Source: Oscillospiraceae bacterium (GTDB lineage Bacteria; Bacillota; Clostridia; Oscillospirales; Oscillospiraceae). From it: 64,000 nt of DNA. The stretch spans positions 1 to 64,000 of the forward strand of contig SVKY01000005.1 in the NCBI GenBank assembly GCA_015068235.1. The letters run 5' to 3'. The translations under genes were made by a program, and so were the position numbers. This document shows positions 8,361 to 15,558 of this stretch, in pieces; positions within the stretch are counted from its first letter, which is position 1, and every line of letters starts with the position of its first letter. Below the pieces are notes generated by a model. It did no database searches and was not told where the DNA came from. It was given only the letters and a program-made list of their open reading frames with translations.

Positions 8361-8478
8361 CATTATTTACATGTCTGAATTGCATAAAAACGGTTAAAAA
8401 GAACTGTTTTATGCAATTTTCGGCGATGCCGCACGAATAAGTCGCTATGGCGACTTATTCAGCAGACATTAAATAATG
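8361..8478. repeat. Multi-hairpin intergenic repeat, copy E
   Basis: Outer inverted ends CATTATTTACATGTCTG and CAGACATTAAATAATG enclose three hairpins: AATTGCATAAAA..TTTTATGCAATT, CGGCGATGCCG, and GAATAAGTCG..CGACTTATTC. Same design as the repeats at 641 and 13287 but with different arm sequences. Confidence 0.6.
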
Positions 8479-8482
8479 ATAT

Positions 8483-8521
8483 GGAGCTGTCTTGCTTTTG
8501 TGAGACAGCTCCCCATTTTTT
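8483..8521 (+). terminator. Rho-independent terminator
   Basis: GGAGCTGTCT (8483-8492) pairs with AGACAGCTCC (8503-8512), followed by CCATTTTTT. Confidence 0.8.
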
Positions 8522-8522
8522 A

Positions 8523-8551
8523 TTGAAAGTGTTTGATATATCTGTTATAAT
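8523..8551 (+). promoter_or_regulatory. Promoter of the HD-domain gene
   Basis: TTGAAA (8523-8528), 17-base spacer, perfect TATAAT (8546-8551); the start codon is only 19 bases downstream, so the 5' leader is short. Confidence 0.75.
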
Positions 8552-8569
8552 ATCTTGGAGGTGAAGTAC

Positions 8570-9226
8570 ATGACTTTTCAGGAAATCATAAAAAACGAAA
8601 CCATCCGAGCTTACATTCAACGTGCAGATGAGTCCTTGGTTGCGCTCGGCTTTACGGAGCACAGCTTTTCTCACGTGACCCACGTGGCGCAAACCGTGAA
8701 ATATATTTTGCAAACCTTAGGGCATGATGCGCATACGGTTGAAATTGCGCAGATCGCAGGCTACTTACACGACATTGGTAATTTGGTCAACCGTGTCGAG
8801 CATTCACAAAGCGGCGCAGTGATGGCATTCCAAATTTTAACCGGCATGGGCTTTCCTGCCGAGGACGTGGCAACCATCGTCACTGCCATCGGCAACCATG
8901 ACGAGGGTACCGGTGTGCCCGTGAACGCAGTTGCAGCAGCATTGATCTTAGCTGACAAGGCAGACGTACGCAGAAGTCGTGTCCGCAATCAGGATATCAG
9001 TAAATTCGACATTCACGACCGAGTCAACTATTCCGTTACGAAATCGCAGCTCAGGATCAATGACGCACATACCGTGGTCGAGCTGACACTCTGCGTTGAT
9101 ACGCATTTCAGCTCCGTGATGGACTATTTTGAGATTTTCATGCAGCGCATGATCCTGTGTCGGAAGGCAGCGGAAAAGCTTGGCTTGCAGTTCAGACTGA
9201 TCATCAACGACCAACAGGTGATCTGA
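8570..9226 (+). CDS. HD-domain phosphohydrolase family protein
   Basis: 218-residue soluble protein. The HD metal site is intact: an early His in HSFSHVTHV, the HD doublet in AGYLHDIGN, further His residues in IGNHDEGTG, and a terminal Asp in LADKADVRRSR. Such proteins hydrolyse phosphate mono- or diesters (often nucleotides), but the substrate cannot be read from the sequence. The ATG at 8570 has GGAGGTG 6 bases upstream. It stands alone between its own promoter and a repeat. Confidence 0.85.
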   Translation: MTFQEIIKNETIRAYIQRADESLVALGFTEHSFSHVTHVAQTVKYILQTLGHDAHTVEIAQIAGYLHDIGNLVNRVEHSQSGAVMAFQILTGMGFPAEDVATIVTAIGNHDEGTGVPVNAVAAALILADKADVRRSRVRNQDISKFDIHDRVNYSVTKSQLRINDAHTVVELTLCVDTHFSSVMDYFEIFMQRMILCRKAAEKLGLQFRLIINDQQVI

Positions 9227-9234
9227 CCCGCTTT

Positions 9235-9336
9235 CAAATCCCGATTTATCGAACAGAATGTATCAACCACTGTAGTGGAGGGTCATGACCCTCCACTACA
9301 ATGTAAAACGATAATCTCACCGATAAATCGGAATAT
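9235..9336. repeat. Short element with CCGATTTATCGG-type ends and a perfect 30-base palindrome
   Basis: The ends CAAATCCCGATTTATCG (9235-9251) and ACCGATAAATCGGAAT (9319-9334) are inverted copies. Inside, 9271-9300 is a perfect palindrome of 2 x 15 bases (TGTAGTGGAGGGTCA and its complement). The right half, GTAAAACGATAATCTCACCG, recurs at 13783-13802. Confidence 0.75.
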
Positions 9337-9377
9337 AACCAATACTTTTTACAAAAATTCACCATGAAAATATACAC

Positions 9378-9428
9378 CTTGTTGACATTACAACAGGTTT
9401 GTGCTACACTTGTTGAAGCTACAACAAG
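9378..9428 (+). promoter_or_regulatory. Promoter with two matching operators before the alcohol dehydrogenase operon
   Basis: TTGACA (9382-9387), a 17-base spacer and TACACT (9405-9410) form a strong promoter. Two 20-base palindromes of the form CTTGTTG-N6-CAACAAG overlie it: 9378-9397 (one mismatch, CAACAGG) on the -35 and 9409-9428 (perfect) on the -10/start. Their centres are 31 bases apart, about three helical turns. This is the geometry of a repressor site; the repressor itself is not recognisable nearby. Confidence 0.8.
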
Positions 9429-9464
9429 TAGCGCTTTTCAAATTTTTCAAATAACAGGTGAATT

Positions 9465-10679
9465 ATGTTTTTTCTCAAATCAGCATTCTGCCGTGTATTT
9501 CAGACATCATTCCGGCTGGCACTTCCCCTCTTGCCTTACCGAGAACCCAAGATCATAAGCTCATGCAGTGCGCTTGGCGATGTATTTCGGAAAGAAAACA
9601 TCAAATCGCTTCTGATCGTTACCGATCATGGCATTGTCAGCAACAGTCTCATCACGCCGCTTGAAAAGGTATTGAACGATCACGGCGTTGCTTTTGCCGT
9701 TTATGACAAAACGCAGCCAAACCCCACCGTGGATAATGTTGAGGAAGCGCTAAAGCTTTACCACAAAAACCACTGCGATGCACTGATTGCCATCGGCGGT
9801 GGTTCCTCTATGGATTGTGCAAAAGCCCTCGGCGCAAGAGTGGCATATCCCAAAAAGAAAGTGGGGCAGATGAAAGGAATTTTGCGTGTTCTTCGCAAGC
9901 TTCCAACGCTCATTGCCATTCCCACCACTGCCGGCACTGGCAGCGAGGTCACTCTTGCAGCCATTATTACAAACAGCAAACAGCAGCACAAATATGCGCT
10001 GATGAGCTTTCCGCTGATCCCGCATTATGCGGTACTGGACGCCACACTTACCTATTCCCTGCCGCCGCATCTCACAGCAACAACAGGTATGGATGCGCTG
10101 ACGCACGCAGTGGAAGCCTATATCGGACGCTCCACGACCAAGGAGACCCGACGGCTTGCGTTGGAGACGGTAAAGCTTATCTTTGAAAATCTACAAACTG
10201 TATATAATGATGGCAAAAACCATAGCGCAAGGGAAAACATGCTGCACGCAGCTTACAAAGCAGGTGTCGCCTTTTCCAAATCCTATGTAGGCTATATCCA
10301 CGCCGTTGCACATTCCCTGGGCGGTCAGTACGGCACGCCTCATGGACTTGCCAATGCAGTGCTCATGCCATATGTGCTGAACGCCTATGGCAAAAATGCG
10401 CACAAAAAGCTGCATCAGCTCGGCATTTCCGCCGGCGTAAGCGCTGAAGCGGATACGCACCAAGACGGCGCCGAAAAATTCATCCATGCGATCAAGGCAT
10501 TGAACGCAGCCATGGATATTCCCGAGCAGATCACCGGCATACAAAAGAAAGACATTGTCACCATGGCAAAGCATGCAGAAAAGGAAGCAAATCCCCTTTA
10601 CCCTGTTCCAAAGCTGATGACGCAAGCGGAATTGGAGAATTTTTATTACCAAATTGCAGATTGGAGCGCAGAAGGATGA
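9465..10679 (+). CDS. Iron-containing alcohol dehydrogenase
   Basis: 404 residues, group III metal-dependent NAD(P)-alcohol dehydrogenase, cytoplasmic. The nucleotide-binding GGGSSMDCAKA is at about residues 107-117, with PTTAGTGSEVT following. Metal ligands are visible in GMDALTHAVEAY (upstream Asp in LDATLTY) and in the two His of HAVAHSLGGQYGTPHG. The first about 20 residues (FFLKSAFCRVFQTSF) look atypical for the family, but no later start has a ribosome site; AGGTG lies 5 bases before this ATG. It overlaps the next gene by ATGA, so expression is coupled. Confidence 0.93.
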   Translation: MFFLKSAFCRVFQTSFRLALPLLPYREPKIISSCSALGDVFRKENIKSLLIVTDHGIVSNSLITPLEKVLNDHGVAFAVYDKTQPNPTVDNVEEALKLYHKNHCDALIAIGGGSSMDCAKALGARVAYPKKKVGQMKGILRVLRKLPTLIAIPTTAGTGSEVTLAAIITNSKQQHKYALMSFPLIPHYAVLDATLTYSLPPHLTATTGMDALTHAVEAYIGRSTTKETRRLALETVKLIFENLQTVYNDGKNHSARENMLHAAYKAGVAFSKSYVGYIHAVAHSLGGQYGTPHGLANAVLMPYVLNAYGKNAHKKLHQLGISAGVSAEADTHQDGAEKFIHAIKALNAAMDIPEQITGIQKKDIVTMAKHAEKEANPLYPVPKLMTQAELENFYYQIADWSAEG

Positions 10680-12058
10680 CAAGTACGGAAATTCAAAATC
10701 TGCTGACGCGGCAGAAAAAATTTTATAAAAGCGGCGCAACCATTCCCGTTCCCTTCCGCATTGCACAACTGAAAAAGCTGTATGCTGTCGTGAAAAAATA
10801 TGAAACCGAGATCAACGATGCGCTGAAAGCCGACCTTGGCAAGAGCCACTACGAAGGCTTTATGTGCGAAAGCGGACTTGTTCTGTCCGAAATCTCCTAC
10901 ATGATTCGCCATACAAAGCGTTTTGCGAAGAAAAAGACCGTGTATACGCCACTGGCGCAGTTTGCATCTCACAGCTTCAAGCAGCCTGTCCCCTACGGCA
11001 ACACGCTCATTATGAGTCCTTGGAATTATCCCTTCCTCTTATCGATTGATCCGCTTGCCGATGCCATCGCCGCAGGCAATACTGCCATCGTCAAGCCCAG
11101 CGCATATTCCCCCGCAACAAGTAAAATCATTGAAAAAATCATAAGCGAATGCTTTGCGCCCGAATACGTCGCAGTGGTAACCGGTGGCAGAGCAGAAAAT
11201 GCAGCGCTGTTGGATCAAAAATTTGATTTTGTTTTCTTCACGGGAAGCCAAGCGGTCGGAAAAGAGGTGCTTCGGCATACAGCCGAGCATTTGACGCCTG
11301 CGGTTTTGGAGCTTGGTGGAAAGAGTCCGTGTATCGTTGATGCAAGCGCAAATTTGAAGCTTGCAGCAAAGAGGATCGTCTTTGGCAAATATCTCAACTG
11401 CGGTCAGACCTGCGTTGCGCCCGATTATATCCTCTGCGACAGCTCTGTAAAAGACACTCTGATTGCCGAGCTGAAAAGGCAGATCCGGCTGCAATACGGT
11501 GAAGAACCGCTGAAAAACAAGGATTACGGCAAGATCATCAACAAAAAGCATTTTCAGCGTCTTTGCGCACTGATCGATCCAAGCAAGGTCGTGATCGGCG
11601 GACAATCCGATTCCAAAACCTGCCGAATCGCTCCGACCGTGATGGATCACGTTACCGATCGTGATGCCGTGATGGGCGAGGAAATTTTCGGTCCGATCCT
11701 GCCTGTTTTGACTTATGACAGCTTCGGGCAGGCACTCGATGATCTGAAGGACAAAGAGAAGCCCTTGGCTTTGTATTTATTCTCAAGCAACAAGAAGCAT
11801 ATCCGACGAGTTACGACCGAGCTTTCCTACGGCGGCGGCTGTATCAACGATGTTGTGATCCATCTTGCCACGAGCGAAATGGGCTTCGGCGGTGTCGGTG
11901 AAAGCGGCATGGGAAGCTATCACGGAAAAGACGGCTTTGACGCATTCTCCCATTACAAATCGATCGTTGATAAAAAAACATGGCTGGATCTTCCCATGCG
12001 CTACCAGCCGTACAAAAGCAAGCTTTATGAAAAGCTTCTGCACATATTTTTAAGGTGA
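10676..12058 (+). CDS. Aldehyde dehydrogenase, class-3 (ALDH3-like)
   Basis: 460-residue NAD(P)-dependent aldehyde dehydrogenase. Visible are the SPWNYPF block, KPSAYSPATS, FFTGSQAVGKEV, the general-base Glu in LELGGKSP and the catalytic Cys in NCGQTCVAPDY. Near the end, GGVGESGMGSYHGKDGFDAFSHYKS is typical of the short class-3 type, and the C-terminal tail after it is basic and hydrophobic (YEKLLHIFLR). The ATG overlaps the stop of the alcohol dehydrogenase gene. Together the two enzymes could interconvert an alcohol, its aldehyde and the acid. Confidence 0.94.
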   Translation: MTSTEIQNLLTRQKKFYKSGATIPVPFRIAQLKKLYAVVKKYETEINDALKADLGKSHYEGFMCESGLVLSEISYMIRHTKRFAKKKTVYTPLAQFASHSFKQPVPYGNTLIMSPWNYPFLLSIDPLADAIAAGNTAIVKPSAYSPATSKIIEKIISECFAPEYVAVVTGGRAENAALLDQKFDFVFFTGSQAVGKEVLRHTAEHLTPAVLELGGKSPCIVDASANLKLAAKRIVFGKYLNCGQTCVAPDYILCDSSVKDTLIAELKRQIRLQYGEEPLKNKDYGKIINKKHFQRLCALIDPSKVVIGGQSDSKTCRIAPTVMDHVTDRDAVMGEEIFGPILPVLTYDSFGQALDDLKDKEKPLALYLFSSNKKHIRRVTTELSYGGGCINDVVIHLATSEMGFGGVGESGMGSYHGKDGFDAFSHYKSIVDKKTWLDLPMRYQPYKSKLYEKLLHIFLR

Positions 12059-12073
12059 TCACGGAGGAACACA

Positions 12074-13282
12074 ATGAAACCTTGGAAAAAGCTTCTGCTC
12101 GCCATTGCGATCACACCGATTGCCCTCATTCTTCTCCTCAGTGCGCTCGTATATGCCCTTTGGAATGATGAAATCTCCACCATTTCCAGCATCACTCTCG
12201 TGCGTGAGAGGGATGATGCACATCATGACGGCGCAGTTTATACCATGTCGGTGAATGGCGATTTTTACCTTGACGATTTCGTGGCACAGGGCGGTGCAAA
12301 AAACGACTCCGAACTGATCAGCTTTGTCAGTGAAAAGATCACCAAAGGTCTTATGGAGATTGGGATCAGCAATCCCGAAATCGGTTGCGCCTCCTTCACA
12401 GCTACAACGCAAAGCGGCGATGTTCTCTTTGGCAGAAATTATGATTTCTTAAAGACCAACACCTGTATCGTTTTCACCGAGAAAAACGAAGGAAGGCATG
12501 CCACGATCTCGACCGTGGATCTTCAATTCCTCGGCATCGACGTTGACAAGAACATTGAAGGCTTTATGGATAAGGTGACCTGCCTTGCTGCCACCTATGC
12601 ACCTTTGGACGGAATCAACGATGCAGGCGTGAGCTGTGGCATTTACATGACCTATCAAGGTGCAGGAATCACCGTCCCGACCGACCAAAACACCGGCAAG
12701 CCCGATTTTACCTCAACAACGCTTTTACGGCTGATCCTTGATTACGCTGACAATGTTGACGAGGCAGTCAGGATCGCATCGTCCTACGATCTGCACGACT
12801 CGGCAAACACCTCCTATCATTATATGGTCGCAGATGACAGCGGAAAAAGCGCCATTTTGGAATGGGTCGCAGGCACGGATGCCACCGACAATGACGGCTC
12901 AAAGCGTGAATTAAAAGTTACATATAACAATGACGATGCACACATCGGCGAAACGGAAGCCGCATCCGGCTATCAGGTGATCACCAACTTCATCATTCAG
13001 CCGGGCTACTACGACAGCCCCATCTCCTATCACAGAAAAGGCTATGATCGATATGATCGAATCTACGAAGAACTGAACAAGACAAACGGTATTGTAAAAA
13101 ACGAGCGGGCTGCCATGGATATTTTGGCAATCGTCGGAAGAAGATCGTGGGACAACGATGATGCAAACGCCTGCACCGTTCACAGCGTGGTTTACAATCT
13201 CACCGACAAAACTCTCCTGTGGGTCTCAAACGAGAATTATGACGATCCGTCCGCTGTTTTTGTCTTCCGCCTTGAGGATTGA
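12074..13282 (+). CDS. Membrane-anchored choloylglycine hydrolase / linear amide C-N hydrolase family protein
   Basis: 402 residues. An N-terminal membrane segment (about 7-29, KLLLAIAITPIALILLLSALVYAL) is followed by an Ntn-hydrolase core. The likely nucleophile is Cys105 in IGCASFTATTQSGDVLFGRNYDF, the pattern of acyl-CoA:6-APA acyltransferase, penicillin acylase and bile-salt-hydrolase relatives. The Cys is internal, so maturation by cleavage would be needed, or the protein works differently. DGINDAGVSCGIYM and later family blocks are present. It is 15 bases after the aldehyde dehydrogenase with its own CGGAGG, so it belongs to that operon. The amide substrate is unknown. Confidence 0.82.
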   Translation: MKPWKKLLLAIAITPIALILLLSALVYALWNDEISTISSITLVRERDDAHHDGAVYTMSVNGDFYLDDFVAQGGAKNDSELISFVSEKITKGLMEIGISNPEIGCASFTATTQSGDVLFGRNYDFLKTNTCIVFTEKNEGRHATISTVDLQFLGIDVDKNIEGFMDKVTCLAATYAPLDGINDAGVSCGIYMTYQGAGITVPTDQNTGKPDFTSTTLLRLILDYADNVDEAVRIASSYDLHDSANTSYHYMVADDSGKSAILEWVAGTDATDNDGSKRELKVTYNNDDAHIGETEAASGYQVITNFIIQPGYYDSPISYHRKGYDRYDRIYEELNKTNGIVKNERAAMDILAIVGRRSWDNDDANACTVHSVVYNLTDKTLLWVSNENYDDPSAVFVFRLED

Positions 13283-13286
13283 GCCT

Positions 13287-13458
13287 CATAATACTGTTTC
13301 TTGATAAAATGATTCTAAATCATTTTATTGCAGGATATTCATCCTGCACCGCTTGTGGCGGCAAGAAAAGTATTGTACAACATTCTTGGCGTCTACGACG
13401 CCTCCCGCTCGTAGAGCGGGCAATAAAACGATTCAATCGTTTTATTAAGAATTAGTAT
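13287..13458. repeat. Multi-hairpin intergenic repeat, copy B (inverted relative to copy A)
   Basis: The reverse complement is almost the same as 641-809: the same six hairpins in the same order, with the ends CATAATACTGTTTCTTG and AAGAATTAGTAT. Several differences fall in the loops (for example the loop bases of the AATAAAACGATT hairpin). Confidence 0.85.
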
Positions 13459-13476
13459 AAAAAGCGATTATCGTAT

Positions 13477-13648
13477 CATACTGCTTTCTGATAGAAATGT
13501 TTGATTTCTATCAGAAAGAGCAACGCTGACGCGTTGCAATTTTGCAATTTTCGAGGACAGAAAATTGCAAAATCCCGTCTCATACATTCTTGACGCGCCG
13601 TCGGCGCTATGAAAATGTTATCAAACATTTTTATCAAGAATTAGTATC
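13477..13648. repeat. Multi-hairpin intergenic repeat, copy D
   Basis: Between ATACTG and AGAATTAGTAT, the same end words as copy B, lie other hairpins: CTTTCTGATAGAAAT..ATTTCTATCAGAAAG, GCAACGCTGACGCGTTGC, a TTTTGCAATTTTC..GAAAATTGCAAAA pair, GCGCCGTCGGCGC, and AAATGTT..AACATTT. Ends conserved, arms exchanged. Confidence 0.65.
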
Positions 13649-13655
13649 AAATAAT

Positions 13656-13697
13656 AAAATGCCATCGATGCAGTCTCCTGCTCCGATGGCATTTCTA
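13656..13697. terminator. Bidirectional hairpin
   Basis: AAATGCCATCG and CGATGGCATTT form a stem with a 16-base loop, with A and T tails on both sides. Confidence 0.6.
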
Positions 13698-13750
13698 ATT
13701 GCGACCACCATAAAACATGTCGATTTGTCGCTGAATTACAAATTTTGAAC

Positions 13751-13816
13751 TGTAGGGGAGGGTCATGACCCTCCCCTACAGCGTAAAACGATAATCTCAC
13801 CGGTAAATCGGAATTT
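13751..13816. repeat. Second copy of the 30-base palindrome element
   Basis: 13751-13780 is again a perfect 30-base palindrome, followed by GTAAAACGATAATCTCACCG and ending GGTAAATCGGAATTTG. Compared with 9271-9300, one base differs in each arm (T to G on the left, A to C on the right), so pairing is kept. Confidence 0.75.
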
Positions 13817-13836
13817 GACATAATGGTTCTTGCGTT

Positions 13837-14268
13837 TTACAGATACTGCTTCATTTGGTCGATATTATTTTGCTCGGTTTGCAAAAGCCGATTGGACAGA
13901 CACGAAACCTTGGGGTCAAGCACCCCCATGGTGCGAATATTGTGCATGCTTTTGATCATGCCTCGGGTGTTGCCCTGCAGCATCAGCTCGGCAATTTTTG
14001 CCGTCGGCTCATTGCTCGCCCTGACCCGCATTTTTGAGGACATCGCAGAGCCGTATCTTGCCAAAAAATTGATATTCTTCGGCTCCGCTCCCCGTTCCTT
14101 CAACAATCGATCCGCTTCATTGAAAATTTCCTCGTATTCATTCATTTGCGAACGCAACGCATTGCGGAAGGGTCGATTCAGGGTTTCGTCCATCACGGTC
14201 TGAATGCCGTAGCAGCCCATCTGTGTTGTTTTACGAATTTCCTGCAGCATTGGAATGTCATTTTCCAC
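13837..14268 (-). CDS. Unknown helical protein, 143 residues
   Basis: A soluble, almost wholly helical, Met/Asn/Arg-rich protein, with blocks such as IQTVMDETLNRPFRNALRSQ, YEEIFNEADRLLKE and MLQGNTRGMIKSMHNIRTM. It could be a four-helix bundle of ferritin-like or spore-coat type, but I do not recognise the family. The start is GTG at 14268 because GAGGTG lies 7 bases upstream; an ATG five bases earlier is in another frame. It is transcribed away from the phosphoribosyltransferase gene. Confidence 0.75.
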   Translation of the reverse strand: MENDIPMLQEIRKTTQMGCYGIQTVMDETLNRPFRNALRSQMNEYEEIFNEADRLLKERGAEPKNINFLARYGSAMSSKMRVRASNEPTAKIAELMLQGNTRGMIKSMHNIRTMGVLDPKVSCLSNRLLQTEQNNIDQMKQYL

Positions 14269-14326
14269 TTCATATCACCTCAAGCTTAGACTACCGCAGG
14301 AAAGCAAAAAATATACGATAATCCGA

Positions 14327-14354
14327 TTGACATCTTCGTGGAAAATGATATAAT
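14327..14354 (+). promoter_or_regulatory. Promoter of the phosphoribosyltransferase gene
   Basis: TTGACA (14327-14332), 16-base spacer, TATAAT (14349-14354). No purine-type riboswitch sequence was seen in the short leader. Confidence 0.8.
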
Positions 14355-14385
14355 AAAGACAGATCAGTTAAAAGGAGAAGTAATC

Positions 14386-14940
14386 ATGCATCATACTATG
14401 ACGATTGCAGGCGTAAAACGTGACCTGCCGATTTGTAAGGTGACCGATGATCTGTATATCGGTGCATTTGTGATTTTCGGAGATGTCGAATTGACGGTGG
14501 AGACTGCTCGTGCGCTGCTGGAGAAGGCACCGGAATATGACTACATGATCTCTGCGGAAGCTAAGGGCATTCCTCTGATTCACGAGATGGCTCGTCAGAG
14601 CGGTCAGAACAAGTATTTCCTGGCTCGCAAGGCGCCGAAGCTGTATATGTCCGGCGTATTTGATGTTGTGGTCAATTCGATCACCACTGCCAAGGAGCAG
14701 CATTTGTACTTAGACGTTGCCGATGCCGATTTGATGCGCGGAAAGAGGATTTTGATCGTTGACGATGTGATCTCAACGGGCGAATCGCTGACTGCCATCG
14801 AGAAGCTTGTAGAAGCTGCCGGCGGCATCATTTGCGGAAAGATGGCGATCCTTGCCGAAGGCGATGCACAGGATCGTGAGGATATCATCTATTTGGAGAA
14901 GCTCCCGCTGTTCAATGCAGATGGAAGCATAAAAGAATAA
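14386..14940 (+). CDS. Type I phosphoribosyltransferase (adenine/xanthine type)
   Basis: 184 residues. The PRPP-binding loop is complete: RILIVDDVISTGESLTAIEKL at about residues 123-143. An upstream EAKGIPLIHEMAR segment and the KYFLARKAPKLYM hood region are as in Apt/Xpt-like enzymes that salvage a purine base to its nucleotide. Which base is used cannot be told from the sequence. The ATG at 14386 has AAAGGAGAAG upstream; an in-frame GTG further up overlaps the promoter. Confidence 0.85.
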   Translation: MHHTMTIAGVKRDLPICKVTDDLYIGAFVIFGDVELTVETARALLEKAPEYDYMISAEAKGIPLIHEMARQSGQNKYFLARKAPKLYMSGVFDVVVNSITTAKEQHLYLDVADADLMRGKRILIVDDVISTGESLTAIEKLVEAAGGIICGKMAILAEGDAQDREDIIYLEKLPLFNADGSIKE

Positions 14941-14957
14941 AAAATTCTCTCAAAAAG

Positions 14958-14990
14958 CAGGCTGTGCCGTGAGGTACAGCCTGAAAATAT
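14958..14990 (+). terminator. Hairpin after the phosphoribosyltransferase gene
   Basis: CAGGCTGT (14958-14965) pairs with ACAGCCTG (14976-14983), followed by the A/T-rich AAAATATTTTAT. The tail is weak for a terminator. Confidence 0.55.
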
Positions 14991-14993
14991 TTT

Positions 14994-15166
14994 ATACTTA
15001 TTTCTAATAAAACGGTCAATCCGTTTTATTATGCCGCTGATCAGCGGCATGGCGGCGAAGCCGCCGAGAAATGCCGTGTAATACTGTTTCTTCCGCCATA
15101 GGCGGCGCAGGATACCATTCTGCAATAAAATGGTTTTCAAACCATTTTATCAAGAAACAGTATTAT
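14994..15166. repeat. Multi-hairpin intergenic repeat, copy C
   Basis: Same order as copy A but with changed arms: AATAAAACGG..CCGTTTTATT, ATGCCGCTGATCAGCGGCAT, GGCGGCGAAGCCGCC, CCGCCATAGGCGG, GCAGGATACCATTCTGC, AATAAAATGGTT..AACCATTTTAT, ending AAGAAACAGTATTAT. In each hairpin the arms changed together. Confidence 0.75.
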
Positions 15167-15274
15167 AGCAAAACGCTTGGTTCTATGTCAGAATCAAACA
15201 TTTTTTGCTTTATGCCGATTTTCAATTAAAGCAAGATAGTGTTGTAATACTATAATCGGATAAGAAGTATTGAT

Positions 15275-15499
15275 CAAATTTCGATTTATCGGTGAGTTTC
15301 GTATTTGCGCAGGTCAAAGCCTTCTCCTTGAGGAGAAGGTGCCCCGAAGGGGCGGATGAGGTGGAAAGGTTGCGAATTTGCCGAAAACTATCTTGAAATC
15401 GCAACTTTTTTCTGCACACCTCATCAGTCAGCTGCGCTGCCAGCTTCTCCTCAAGGAGAAGCCTTAGCCTGTACGAACTAAAAGATAAATCGGAATTTG
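15275..15499. repeat. Repeat with CCGATTTATCGG-type ends and long inverted arms
   Basis: The ends CAAATTTCGATTTATCGG (15275-15292) and ATAAATCGGAATTTG (15485-15499) match those of 9235-9336. Inside, AAAGCCTTCTCCTTGAGGAG (from 15318) with GCCCCGAAGGGGC and GGATGAGGTG faces CACCTCATCAGTCAGCTGCG..CTCCTCAAGGAGAAGCC near 15418-15467. This palindrome is a frequent intergenic repeat in gut Clostridia. No ORF lies in the 14941-15558 gap. Confidence 0.75.
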
Positions 15500-15520
15500 A
15501 AAATCGCACAGAAGATAAAT

Positions 15521-15557
15521 CTGCTGCAAGGTTGTTTGCCTTGCAGCAGATTTTTTG
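15521..15557. terminator. Terminator of the LRR-SLH gene (bidirectional)
   Basis: CTGCTGCAAGG (15521-15531) pairs with CCTTGCAGCAG (15539-15549). It lies directly behind the minus-strand stop codon. Confidence 0.75.
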
Positions 15558-15558
15558 T

